Shown piece after piece: positions 25,990 through 37,707 of a stretch of DNA of 64,000 bases. The DNA comes from Dallia pectoralis (Eukaryota; Chordata; Actinopteri; Esociformes; Umbridae). The notes below the pieces were generated by a model that was not told the origin of the DNA, searched no databases, and saw nothing but the letters and a program-made list of their open reading frames with translations. Made by a program: the position numbers and the translations under genes. Location: assembly GCA_029465975.1 (NCBI GenBank), contig CM055760.1, forward strand, positions 3,565,053-3,629,052. Reading direction: 5' to 3'. Every line of letters begins with the position of its first letter. Within the stretch, counting starts at the first letter, position 1.

Positions 25990-27060
25990 ACTATATCAGA
26001 ATGAGCTTTATTGCCAAGTAAGTTACAAAAAACAAGAAATTTGTTCTAGGGCCGTTAGTGCAACCATTTTTATCCAAGTATTTTAAATACTATAAATTAC
26101 AAAAAATATGTACGGTGCAAAATTGAGCAATAAGGGTTCTGTGTGAATGTGGAGAGCAGGCAATAGTCTGTTTGGTTCCTAGGACATGTTCCTGAGGCCT
26201 ACTGCTGTCGGAAAGAAACAGTTTTTGTGGCAAGAGGTTTTGGTCCTGATAGGCCTGAACCTTCTGCCACAGAGGAGAGTTCTGAATAGTCCATTACAGG
26301 GTCAGAGGGATCAGTCTATGCTGCCCACCTCAATGTGCTGGAGGTGTGTAGGTCGCATAGAGACGGCAGATTGCAGCCAATGACCCGCTCTGCAGAGCAG
26401 ATGATGCGCTGCAGCTTGCCCTTATCCTTGACAGTGGCTGTAGAGTACCAGACGATGATGGAGGAGGTCAGGATGGACTCTCTGATGGCAGTTTAAATGT
26501 GCATCATCATAGCCTTTGGCAGGTTTTACTTTTAAAGCTACCGCAGGATGTACAGCCTCTGTGTTTTTGTGAAAGAGGTGATGTTCAGCTGTGATGTTCA
26601 GCTCCCACTTGAGGGCAGTTAGGTGAGCTTGTCCTGGAGCAAAGCGAGTATTATGGTTCCAATCCAGTCCGGATGCTGGAGAATGAAGTGGAGAGCCATG
26701 TTGGCCGCGTTATCCTGGGCTCTGTAGGCAAACTACATTAGGTCTAGTAGTGGGTCAGTGATGGTCTTGAGGTGCGACAGTACAAGGAACTCAAATGACT
26801 TCATAACCATGAGGTCAGGGCAATGGGTCTGTAGTCATTAAGTCCTGTGATCCTGGACTTTCTGGGGACCGGGATGATCGTGGAGGATTTGAAGCAGCCA
26901 AGAACACAACACGTCTCCAGCGAGGTGTTAAATGTCAGCAAACACATCAGAAAGCTGATCTGCACAGTGGTTCAGGCTGGATGGGGAGACATCGTCAGGC
27001 CCTGCTGCTTTGCGGGGGTTCTGTCTCTTGAATAGACCGTTGACGTCGTCCCACCTAGCA
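25990..27060 (-). mobile_element. LINE fragment (CR1/L2/Rex-type), minus strand
   Basis: On the minus strand the sequence encodes TIIPVPRKSRITGLNDY (about 26880-26830) and downstream reverse-transcriptase pieces, running to a 3' end near 25990 whose complement is the common agctttattgccaagta tail. Internal deletions and frameshifts are evident. It has the same family type as the plus-strand fragment at 24220-24690 but the opposite orientation. Confidence 0.75.
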
Positions 27061-27588
27061 TCGGTAGTGCCATTGTGGAGGCAGAGGTGGGGATGATTGA
27101 GATGAGTGATTATGAATGGGCCCCAGCAAACTAGACTTCCTTAAATGTAACTAGAGGCAAAACGGACTAATAGAAAACAGACACACTCAATGTAAACACG
27201 TTTGCTTGAGTCTTTTGTGTTTAAAGTCCTCGAAACTGCATTGTTTAGCATCTTAAGAGCGTTATCACAGCCCGGATATGCTCAGTTTCTTTTACATCCG
27301 GAAACGGGTCATCTTTGTCAGTGTATCACACGAACCAGCCAGAACTGTGCAAATGGCCCAGGCTACAGAACGCTGTTTAAGTTGTACCAGATCAAATAAC
27401 ATTAGTGAATGGATATCGATTTCCCATCACTTGGTCATGTCGGTGCCAAGCCCAGAAGGTTGTGTCTGCATGCAGTGCTGGAATTTATTGACCTTCCTGA
27501 GAAAAGAAGTTGAAGAATGCTATAGTTAACATTAGTTTAGATCAGTTTTCTGTTCAGTTATTTTCCAAATAACACAATGTCACAAGAC

Positions 27589-27594
27589 TTTATT
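27589..27594 (-). terminator. cd274: candidate polyadenylation signal of the cd274-like gene
   Basis: The minus strand reads AATAAA here, followed by a GT-rich stretch (gtcttgtgacattgtgtt), about 230 nt after the stop codon at 27823. Its position favours the membrane exon being the last exon. Confidence 0.5.
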
Positions 27595-27822
27595 AAAAAA
27601 AAACGGATAGAGAACTGTTGTTGAACTGTAAAATGACAAAGCATATTTTAAGAAACCACTCACGTGTTTCGGCAGAAAAATTCCCCAGACACAAACACAA
27701 ACTATGTGTTTGTGGGGGTGTTTCCACACGTGATTGGGCAGACCAATATATAAAATGCACAGTCATGTTTCTATGCTAAGTCAGTATCACAGGTTTTAAC
27801 AGTGGTCTGTAAAATCCCTTGT

Positions 27823-28073
27823 TCATAATGCTGTTTCATTCCAGCCCTGAAACATTTTGACCTCAACTATACGTAGACCATAGGAGGTGATGGTGCGCAC
27901 TTCTCCTTTATTTATCTCTGTATCAGATACAAAAGGAAACTCTGTTAAGTTTGTGTTACCTCTCTGCCTGTAATTCCTGATGATGACAACTGCAATGATT
28001 ACAGCCACCAGTAATGTTGTGGCCAATGCGATATACAGGGAGGTTGATGAACTCTTAATTACAGGTATTTCAT
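27823..28073 (-). CDS. cd274: cd274-like final exon: stalk, transmembrane segment, tail
   Basis: The acceptor ttttcacag precedes 28073; the phase 1 join to the IgC exon gives FIIP-D-EIPVIKSSS. A hydrophobic span, SLYIALATTLLVAVIIAVVII, is followed by the stop-transfer residues RNYRQR. The frame then stays open for about 46 residues to a stop at 27823. A possible donor (G|gtaaca at 27960) would end a 114-nt phase 1-1 exon and move the tail to unseen exons. The polyadenylation signal at 27589 argues for reading through. Confidence 0.75.
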
Positions 28074-31000
28074 CTGTGAAAACAAAACATAGGTGAGAGA
28101 CAGACACATAAGCGGTGTGCATCATTTTGTACATTAAAATGTGTTATAAATTAACGGTTGTTTTTTAATTGTGGTCAAAAGTGGTCTAACAGTCTAAGAT
28201 GCATATTCTGCTGCAGCATGAATTCAACTTCAGACAACTTTATATATTTTAAACAATCTATTTGATGTTTATAGGGCTTCAAAATAGATCAAAACACACA
28301 CAAACATAATCTATACACGTTGGAAAGACCCTGCATCACAGTTGATGAAATAGTGTGAAGAGAACTTCCCCTAAATTGCAATGCCCTAAAGCTAAAAAAC
28401 ATCACTAACAATCAACACACAAGACATTCAAAATGATCTGTTATGTAATACCTAATCCTGATTATTATAGAACCTAATCCTGATTATTATAGAACCTAAT
28501 CCTGATTATTATAGAACCTAATCCTGATTATTATAGAACCTAATACTGATTATTATAGAACCTTATCCTGATTATTATAGAACCGTATCCTGATTATTAT
28601 AGAACCGTATCCTGATTATTATAGAACCGTATCCTGATTATTATAGAACCTAATCCTGATTATTATATAACCTTATCCTGATTATTATAGAACCTAATCC
28701 TGATTATTATAGAACCTAATACTGATTATTATAGAACCTTATCCTGATTATTATAGAACCGTATCCTGATTATTATAGAACCGTATCCTGATTATTATAG
28801 AACCTTATCCTGATTATTATAGAACCTAATCCTGATTATTATAGAACCTTATCCTGATTATTATAGGACCTTATCCTGATTATTATAGAACCGTATCCTG
28901 ATTATTATAGAACCGTATCCTGATTATTATAGAACCTTATCCTGATTATTATAGAACCTTATCCTGATTATTATAGAACCTTATCCTGATTATTATAGAA
29001 CCTAATACTGATTATTATAGAACCTTATCCTGATTATTATAGATCCTTATCCTGATTATTATAGAGCCTAATACTGATTATTATAGAACCGTATCCTGAT
29101 TATTATAGAACCTTATCCTGATTATCATAGAACCTAATCCTGATTATTATAGAACCGTATCCTGATTATTATAGGACCTTATCCTGATTATTATAGAACC
29201 TTTTCCTGATTATTATAGAACCGTATCCTGATTATTATAGAACCTTATCCTGATTATTATAGAACCTTATCCTGATTATTATAGAACCTTATCCTGATTA
29301 TTATAGAACCTAATACTGATTATTATAGAACCTTATCCTGATTATTATAGAACCTTATCCTGATTATTATAGAACCTAATACTGATTATTATAGAACCTT
29401 ATCCTGATTATTATAGAACCTTATCCTGATTATTATAGAACCGTATCCTGATTATTATAGAACCTTATTCTGATTATTATAGATCCTTTTCCTGATTATT
29501 ATAGATCCTTATCCTGATTATTATAGAACCTAATCCTGATTATTATAGAACCTTATCCTGATTATTATAGAACCGTATCCTGATTATTATAGAACCTTAT
29601 CCTGATTATTATAGATCCTTTTCCTGATTATTATAGAACCGTATCCTGATTATTATAGAACCTTATCCTGATTATTATAGATCCTTTTCCTGATTATTAT
29701 AGAACCGTATCCTGATTATTATAGAACCTTATCCTGATTATTATAGAACCTTATCCTGATTATTATAGAACCTTATCCTGATTATTATAGAACCTTATCC
29801 TGATTATTATAGAACCGTATCCTGATTATTATAGAACCTTATCCTGATTATTATAGAACCTTATCCTGATTATTATAGAACCTTATCCTGATTATTATAG
29901 AACCTTATCATGATTATTATAGAACCTTATCATGATTATTATAGAACCATATCCTGATTATTATAGAACCTTTTCCTGATTATTATAGAACCTTATCCTG
30001 ATTATTATAGAACCTTATCATGATTATTATAGAACCGTATCCTGATTATTATAGAACCTTTTCCTGATTATTATAGAACCTTATCATGATTATTATAGAA
30101 CCTTATCATGATTATTATAGAACCTTATCATGATTATTATAGAACCGTATCATGATTATTATAGAACCTTTTACTGATTATTATAGAACCTTATCCTGAT
30201 TATTATTCAACAATATCCTGATTATTAATCTGCTCTATTAATCTTTTATATTGAACATCACCATCTCCAATTCATCTTCAAAGTGTATATATTTTCAAAG
30301 TTTTTATGACACATTCGAGGTAATGTGTGGAATGTATTCAACTTTTTACACCAAGCTACGTCCACAGCCACAATATTTGAGGAAAGCACCTTATTTCTAG
30401 ATCCTTTTATCAAAAACACAGCACACAGCTAAACATAGGTCCAACCACAACCACCAGGTTGCCACAAAGTTGTCCCTGACATTTTGTCGTGCTGTACGTA
30501 TAATATGCACATATATTAAATATGAATTAAGTCTAGGTCTCATTAAAGCGATGCGTTACAAAATAGAGAAATTCACCTACAAACCTGGAATGATAAACCT
30601 GTATAGTAGACTGTTTGGAACTCCATCCCCAATTGAACATGTATAGTTGTTTTTCACAGAGGATCTCACAGTTATCTTGCTAGTGACTTGAAAAAGCTGG
30701 TCTGGAGTTTGGACATGGGAGTCATTGGAACTAAGGACCTTGTTATTCCCATCGCTCCAGCTGAATGTGGCTTCAGGATAGCCCCCTGACTCACAGACCA
30801 GATCCACCTCCTCTCCCTCTCGACTCAGGATGCTTTTTTTGATAGGTTTATAGGAGGCTAAATGAGAAAATAAATGAATTAATAACAATTCACCAATTAA
30901 TATGGACTGTCTGTATATTGACATTTTTAAACATTCGTTAGATGCTGTTTTGACTGAAAGCGCTTTTATCTTACGATAGCTAGGACAGACAAGCACACAA

Positions 31001-32862
31001 CCCTGTTATTTCCTAGCCGCTGTAAATCAAGTTGTTGTCTGTTGGGTTCAGGCTGGGTGTTTGTAAAAGCACTTTATGACAACTTTTTTGTAAAAAGCAC
31101 TTCATAAAATACATTTGATTGATTAATTGATTGGTACGCTAAATTACAATAAACACACAATTCAGGTCTGATGATCCATTAGCAATGCAGCATCACAGGA
31201 ATTACATAGAGTTACCTATAAAAAAATGCAACTACGGCCATATCAGCAGTACAATAATGTTCAGTATGAACATATTAACAGTACTATTACGTTCAGTATG
31301 GCCATATCAGCAGTACAATAATGTTCAGTATGAACATATTAACAGTACTATTACGTTCAGTATGGCCATATCAGCAGTACTATTACGTTCATTATGGCCG
31401 TATCAGCAGTACTATTACGTTCAGTATGGCCATATCAGCAGTACTATTACGTTCAGTATGATAATATTAGCAGTACTATTACGTTCAGTATGATAATATT
31501 AGCAGTACTATTACGTTCAGTATGATAATATCAGCAGTACTATTACGTTCAGTATGATAATATTAGCAGTACTATTACGTTCAGTATGATAATATTAGCA
31601 GTACTATTACATTCAGTATGATAATATTAGCAGTACTATTACGTTCAGTATGATAATATTAGCAGTACTATTACATTCAGTATGATAATATTAGCAGTAC
31701 TATTACGTTCAGTATGATAATATTAGCAGTACTATTACGTTCAGTATGATAATATTAGCAGTACTATTACGTTCAGTATGATAATATTAGCAGTACTATT
31801 ACGTTCAGTATGATAATATTAGCAGTACTATTACATTCAGTATGATAATATTAGCAGTACTATTACATTCAGTATGATAATATTAGCAGTACTATTACGT
31901 TCAGTATGATAGTATTAGCAGTACTATTACGTTCAGTATGATAATATTAGCAGTACTATTACCTAAACCGGCCACTAGAAGCAGTTCTAAACGTGTTAAC
32001 TGTTGAGTTGAATGGCTATTACTTATGGCGTTGTGCTGGGCAGGTTTTATTCAACCGACATTCAGTCCAATTATTGAGTTTGATTCCAGCGAGAGGTGAG
32101 ACATATTTTGGTTGTGGAATTTTGTTATTTAGACCACCTTTTAATTTATGTATATTTATGTTTATGTTTATACTAATCGTAATTGCGGTTTACGAAATAG
32201 GACCAAATGAACGTAATTCTTCAAAAATACGGTTGCAACGTGGATTACCCATGGATCTGAACAGGACAATATATTTAACTGACCTTTGACCGATAACACG
32301 GTTTCTTTATAATCAGCTACCCCCATTGACACAAGACATTAAATGCGTCCCAGAGTCATTGATCCTCAGCCTGGACAGCTCTAGCTTTGCCCACCCATTC
32401 CTCAGTTCCATCAACGCCAGCCGCGCCCTGCTGTGATATGGATGATTCGCGGGAAGGAGGTCCTCCAGCCCATTCTCCAGCCTATAAACCTCAACAACTG
32501 GAGGTGGCAAGACACGACGCCACACCACTGTTAGGTTAAGGTGCTGGTTCACAGGTTGGAACCTGCACCCCATGGTGACGTCACTAAGGAACTCTCCTGA
32601 GTAGGACGGACTATCCACCTTCACTGTGAACAATGCTGTGAGGACGGACCAAAATATATATATAAGACACACTGACAACATAATTCAGATTGAAATCAAA
32701 CCAGATTACAGAAATGTGTCTTGTTAGAATAAAGAAATGATAAGAAATGTTCTCTCTGTGAATTAAACATTGTCCTTTAGTCTCTAGAGTATTTGATTAA
32801 AACATACCAGCAAGTGAGGGCCATGAGACCACTTGTAAAACCAAAAGTAAGTCCGAATTCAT
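27823..32862 (-). CDS. cd274: cd274-like (PD-L1) B7-family membrane ligand, with a frameshift
   Basis: A type I membrane protein of the B7 family; PD-L1 on antigen-presenting and tissue cells binds PD-1 on T cells and dampens them. Exons on the minus strand: signal peptide 32862-32808, IgV 32635-32284, IgC 30857-30585, membrane and tail 28073 to the stop at 27823. All introns are phase 1, the B7 pattern. IgC matches PD-L1 (SYKPIKKSIL, DLVCESGGYPEATFSWSDGN, NNYTCS); the transmembrane segment is SLYIALATTLLVAVIIAVVII. The IgV exon is 352 nt, one more than needed for phase 1-1; the extra base sits at the F-strand cysteine (32339-32340). A position between ric1 and plgrkt supports cd274 (or a cd274/pdcd1lg2 common homologue). 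PD-L2 cannot be excluded from the sequence alone. Confidence 0.8.
28451..30206. repeat. 22-bp minisatellite, about 80 copies, in the cd274-like intron
   Basis: Tandem AT-rich units built on cctgattattatagaacc with a variable taat/ttat/gtat position. The variants (cctaat, ccttat, ccgtat, cctttt) are interspersed, suggesting higher-order amplification. It fills most of the intron between the IgC and transmembrane exons. Confidence 0.97.
30585..30857 (-). CDS. cd274: cd274-like IgC domain exon
   Basis: 273 nt, phase 1 to phase 1, acceptor ctcatttag and donor CCAG|gtttgt. It encodes a C-type Ig domain with both cysteines (DLVC and YTC), the GYPEA motif and FSW core tryptophan seen in PD-L1, and N-glycosylation sites NDS and NYT. 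It is intact. Confidence 0.88.
31030..31136 (+). mobile_element. probable LINE/SINE 3' tail
   Basis: The words ttgtaaaaagcacttcataaaatacatttgattgattaattgattg are typical of the 3' ends of fish retroposons that finish in (TTGA)n. The element body is not recognisable. Confidence 0.45.
31234..31963. repeat. 32-bp minisatellite, about 23 copies, in the cd274-like intron
   Basis: Tandem 32-bp units containing attagcagtactattacgtt and cagtatgata. The left-hand copies are a variant with gccatatcagcagtac. It lies in the intron between the IgV and IgC exons. Confidence 0.97.
32284..32635 (-). CDS. cd274: cd274-like IgV domain exon carrying a +1 frameshift
   Basis: Begins after acceptor cctcacag with CA TTG TTC (ALFTVKVDSP). 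B-strand cysteine (TMGCRF), core tryptophan (VVWRR) and the RARLAL/ELSRLRINDSG segment are in place. After DSGTHL the open frame reads MSCVNGGS and stops. Shifting by one base at 32339-32340 gives CLVSMGVADYK, which aligns position by position with PD-L1 CMISYGGADYK, and continues to AAAG|gtcagt at 32284. As written the exon is 352 nt, one too many for phase 1-1. A cryptic donor GGGG|gtagct at 32321 would give a 315-nt in-phase exon without the G strand. Confidence 0.8.
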
Positions 32863-32867
32863 TCAAC
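32808..32867 (-). CDS. cd274: cd274-like signal-peptide exon
   Basis: Acceptor tttctctag is followed by gttga and the ATG at 32862. The coding part gives MNSDLLLVLQVVSWPSLA, a credible signal peptide, then a phase 1 donor G|gtatgt at 32808. The split codon joined to the next exon gives Ala, as in human CD274. The acceptor upstream of the ATG implies an untranslated first exon, also as in CD274. Confidence 0.78.
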
Positions 32868-33807
32868 CTAGAGAAACAATGAGTTGTAATAATTTGCTTT
32901 AGTCATGGGGTACTCGGTTTGCATAGAACAAATACTCATTTTTTTTTTGAATCTGTTAACTTAAATGGCAAGCTTGTGATAACACTATACTGGTATGACT
33001 CAACATTGCAACAAATATCTAATCTAACATTTCTTTTGCTCTACTGCTAATGATCCTTGCAAACTTCAACCCATAGATGGTTCCGGAAATTAATTGCATA
33101 CTAATTTTTACTTAGTCATTTTCAGATTAAAATGGTTGGAGGCATGTCTTACTATTGTTAGCATTGATAAAAGTATGAGAACAATTTAGTTTTTTCTCTG
33201 TGGTACATTTAATTTTTGCTACCTGTAAAAGTGACTGGCTCGCCACATACTGTTTTCTGATATTTGATCAGAAATTTGAAATTTGTAAATTTTACAAAAA
33301 ATAAATAAAAAAACCCCATACCAAAGGGTTAACCAATATTACTGTTAAATGTAACTATTTAAAGGCAATTGACTAATATTTACTATTTATTATATAAATG
33401 TGTCACTCTTTAAGTCACTTCTTATAATAAATAATGTGTTTTAAATATTATATTCCCTTAACTTAAAAATGATTACCTCTAAACTTTCATCCTTTGGTGA
33501 CTTTGCGTTTAAAGTTATTATTTAAGTTCAAACGTGTTTGAATGTTGTACAATAAACTATGTATGCCGATTCCTAACCTAGCCCAAACACATAATGCATG
33601 AAACTAAAAGTAACCCCAGTTTTACCACTAAACCCAGGGAAGTGCAAGAAAAACTTGGGGACATGTTTTTCAGATTTAACTTAGTGTGTACTCATCTGGT
33701 CGACTATGTAAATTGAGTAATAAATTCAGGTCCTGAACTCCGATTTCATATTCTCAATTTTAAGTCAATAAACGTAGTTACATAATCATAGAAATCGGAT
33801 CACTTAC

Positions 33808-33990
33808 CTAAGGGTCGCAAAACAGTGGACCGTGGAAGATACAATATGCACAAAATCCAAAATCTAGAGAGGACAGAGATATACAGGAAAACTACATTAA
33901 TGCAGTAGAGAGGATGAACAATGATGAAGTTATTTATGATGTTTGCGAAACATCTGAAACGACTAAACAAATGTAGAACAAACATCACAG
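33808..33990 (-). other. cd274: candidate 5' untranslated exon of the cd274-like gene
   Basis: A strong minus-strand donor, CTTAG|gtaagtg, lies at 33808, about 0.94 kb upstream of the acceptor of the signal-peptide exon. The upstream limit of the exon (transcription start) is not visible and the end given is a guess. Confidence 0.35.
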
Positions 33991-33999
33991 AAAAATGTA

Positions 34000-36900
34000 A
34001 AAGTGTGCAGTTAACTTATTTAACTTTAAATGCAAATTAGGTTCCATAATCTTCTCTAAATTAGTTAAATGATCTTTGCAGAAAGTATTAAAACACAAAG
34101 CAGTAAACTAGACAGAAACAATTTGCGGCACTCACTAATCCAGAGAACCAACTCATCCACAACTCTCTACGGTTATGTGTATTATGTGGTTCCCAGCTTC
34201 TATTTTGTAGCGTATTACTTCCTTTACACGAATTCCCCTCCCTTCCCCATGATAAAGTAGTTCCCGCTAAGAGAAGTGTCGAATGGTATGGGCAGGATTA
34301 GTAATTTATTAAAAAGTTAATTGTGTAGTCAATATATTTTCAGATTGTTAACACATTAACTTAATACTTAATCTATTTCCTATTTACAGACTTCTATAAC
34401 TTTTCTGATAAACACTTAACATTTTACTTTAATGAGTGCAAACCTTTCACTTATTCTCGTATAACGGTCGCTATTTACTCCCTAATCTTGCACAATAGTT
34501 GGACGTTCTGCTCAACTCAGACTACAGGAAGTAATGATATCCCTCCCAAAATTAGGCTGCCACATACTCATGACGCTGCATGTACAAAAAAGTTATTGAG
34601 TTGTTGTGCTGTGTTATGTTTCACCACATATCAGAATCTAGGGATATGTTTACACACGTACATTCTTCTGACCACTATCTGTAGCATTTAGAACTCACAT
34701 TTTAAGACGTATACACAAACAGTGCAAACAGAGCAAAACTTAGAACATGAACAGTCAAGACACCCTGTTGGCATATGTACTGGGGAAATAATGAAAGTGA
34801 AATATGTATCTCAATAGTGGAAAGGAGAAATGCCTAGATGTGTGAGCAGAAAAAGAAGAGCAATGTCCGGGTTCAAGTATCAAATTGTGCAAAACAAGAG
34901 AAATATCTAGTTATATATTTGTGCAGAAGAGCAATGTCCAGTTATAGTAGGATATAGGATGACCCCCGGGTCATTCGTATCAGAGCGGATAGTGTTCAGT
35001 GTGGGTGTTTTACCTTTTCTTCCAAAACATGGAACAGTCCTATTTTGACCACTTTTACGGAATATGCAGCTATGACCATTGTCAAGTTAAATTATGCAAT
35101 GGCAATGTCACAAATTAAGTTAGCTAAAGTTGTATTGGTGTATTGACTGAATTAGACAAAAAAACTTGCGTCCTTGTCAAAAAGCGTATCTTTGCGTTAA
35201 AACACCATTAGTGGATTTAAGTCACTTCTAACAGTCATTTTTTTGTATAGACTTATACCTCTCTGATAACTATGTCAATATCTATGTCTTTGCCAATTAG
35301 CCAACTTTTTGTTGTTGAGTTACTTGACACAAATATGTTGATAAACCACACCCTGCCCCGACAGCTGTAGCCTAGTCTGAATCACAGACCAAATTTGAAG
35401 TTCATATTTCATATGGGATACATGAATGATTTAAAATCATCCGCTTATAAGTGTTATACACAGCTTTGCTTGCATTCCATGTTTAAGCATCATAATACAG
35501 AAAATTACGGTGACATGAATATGTCAATTTGAGCAATTAGGCAGGGAGTCTTATCCGGAGTGACTTGCAAATATTAGGACAGAATATGTTGACAAAGTAC
35601 GTAGGTACAACTATTCAAGTTGGTCTTAACTTATTAAGGGCACATTTCTTTTCGGAGCATCCAGCATTCTAGAAACTCTTGGTATTCTTTAACAGCGCTG
35701 CAGAACTTCAATAATTGATTGTTAGGCGTATGTGTAGGCTATAGCTTAATTCACCATATCATTACAAATTCAATGCAGGTCAGTAAAAAAATGACAATTA
35801 CATGAAAGAGTTGGGCAACATCCTAAAGCGCCAAAAGTACACCATTGTCCGCTGAGTTCTGTTAAAACTATTTTGAGAATTGAGAAATAATAGCTGGTTG
35901 TGACTAAGAGACTGTCTTAAAAATGCAAACTCCATTTTCCTAATATATATTATTTTTTTTACAAAAAAACAAGTGCTAAGGCATAGGACGACTTCAGGTC
36001 AGATGTTCAAGAGATATAAAGCTCATTAGGTCATAAAAATGTTCTCTTAAGTCCAGTCAATAGTAAACAGGTTTTGTTTTTTTTCCATTAAATTAGTTCC
36101 CAGTTCAGGTGAGGGTAGAACCTAATTAGTGAACTAATTAATAAATCAAGTTCAATGTGAGTGCACAAAACCTGTACTCTCGCAAAACGTGTATGTTTAT
36201 ATGCTTTTTCCTTAGATGGAAAGGTATATATATAAATATATATATATTAATTTAATTTTGGTCATATGCAATACGGAATTGCACTTTTATGATGGTCCCT
36301 AAACCACGGACTCGCCCGAATAAAGTGTATAGCAACGTTTTTGTTATTAATAAAACCTAAGGGTACCTTGCTCTCTACTTTTATTTGTTTTAATATATGT
36401 CACTGGCAGATGTCTTTATATTATGACCTTTCAATTCGAGAGGTGTTGCCTCGAAACTCTGAATATCAAAGGTGAAACCAATCTTACTGTTCTTACTAAG
36501 TTCCGAGTTGTCCCGAAAGCATCAAAAAGTGTCATCTTTAAGGGGTGTTCTTGCCCAAGTTTCCAATTCGGATTTGAGTGGGATGAACGTCAAAAATAAT
36601 TTCCCCCCAGATGTTTTGAAAGCACCAATTAAAAAGGAGGTTTCCGACCTTGTATACGGGGAAGAGAAGTACAAAAATAATATGTTGAAATCAGTGATCT
36701 TTCACTGGGAAATTCTGAGCTGTATTAATGTGGCCCGCGTTTCAGAGTTGGATTTCCTAGAGCGACCTCGAGTTTACAAGTCTTAAAATAAGTTACGTCA
36801 GAATTCTTAGAGCTTAGAACAGCTCAGAGGAGACAGTTCCCGATTGGTTGTATGATTGAACCAATAACAGGACAAGCGAAAACAACTTTCTAAATCCAGA

Positions 36901-37622
36901 CCAATGAGAATGTCTCCATTGAGTTGTAGGCGGAGCAAAATATTGTTGTGTTTGTGACATGCCCTTGGAGCTTTACCACGCTATACCATTGCAGAGAAGC
37001 ATTCATAAGTTACAACAAGTAAACGCATTTATTGCGGCATAAAACAAAAGGTATGTATGTTTAATGCTACAGTGAATGGACGCATCATTTGCGTAATAAA
37101 ATACATGTCTTTCAAATGCGAAGACAAGTTGCGGTAGTTTCCCAAATCGCTTACTAGCTAGCCGGAGTGGATAAGTAAGTGCACGCTGACTGCTAGCATA
37201 CAGCACAGCAAATCTCACGAGCATTTGGGATTTCTTTTTTTTACAATTATTAATTTAATTTTACACTTTTGTCCAGAATGCTTTACTTCAGTTGTAGTAG
37301 TAGAGAAACACACGTAGCTATAGCAACACACGTTTAAGAAAAGCTACGACACAATAACAAAAGTGTTGTTTTCATGGGTATATGAATGTATTGAATGATA
37401 CAGATAAATACTTGCTTTAGTTAGGTAGCAGACTAGCAGCACTAAACCACCGGAGACAACATGATTGTTTACATATTTTGCTGGCACAGCCTTTTGCCAT
37501 TATGCACGTCTTAAGTAGTGTGACATTCATTTGTGCATTGCGTTTTAACAGACTAGTATAAAGTTTGAACGGAAAATTGCTATATTATTGCTTTAAATGG
37601 CCGTCTCCTTATTGTAATCCAG
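34000..37622. other. intergenic space between head-to-head cd274-like and plgrkt
   Basis: About 3.6 kb, AT-rich, shared upstream region of two divergent genes. It holds no recognisable gene. There is an exact GAAANNGAAA word at 34793 and a strong plus-strand donor (GGATAA|gtaagtg) at 37175 that could end a plgrkt untranslated exon. The open frame at 36472-36786 has no family resemblance. Confidence 0.55.
34793..34802. promoter_or_regulatory. cd274: ISRE-like word upstream of cd274-like
   Basis: GAAAGTGAAA fits the interferon response core GAAANNGAAA and lies about 0.8-1 kb upstream of the candidate first exon. PD-L1 is interferon-induced in mammals. The same word also occurs in the tandem duplication (about 18098 and 21540), so chance is possible. 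Confidence 0.3.
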
Positions 37623-37626
37623 GACC

Positions 37627-37707
37627 ATGGGATTCATGCTGTCCAAATCGATGGACCAGAGCTTCAAGAAGCAGCAGGAGTTTATTTTGCACAATGCTCG
37701 GCTCCAG
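37627..37707 (+). CDS. plgrkt: plgrkt coding exon 1
   Basis: Acceptor ttgtaatccag, four untranslated bases (37623-37626), then 27 codons MGFMLSKSMDQSF to LHNARLQ and donor CAG|gtgaga. The acceptor before the ATG shows that at least one untranslated exon lies upstream. Confidence 0.95.

Noticed and set aside
28451..30206. Regular short repeats suggesting a CRISPR array
   Set aside because: The units are directly adjacent without unique spacers, and the context is an intron of a vertebrate gene. The same applies to the other arrays.
32320..32324. Placing the IgV frameshift in the run of five G (coding strand)
   Set aside because: Removing a G there restores ADYK but leaves the F-strand cysteine two positions out of place. 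Moving the lesion to 32339-32340 restores both.
32313..32681. Starting the cd274-like protein at the ATG just before the IgV acceptor (MLSVCLIYIFW)
   Set aside because: An intron acceptor (cctcacag) lies between that ATG and the V domain, and a proper signal-peptide exon with matching phase exists at 32862-32808.
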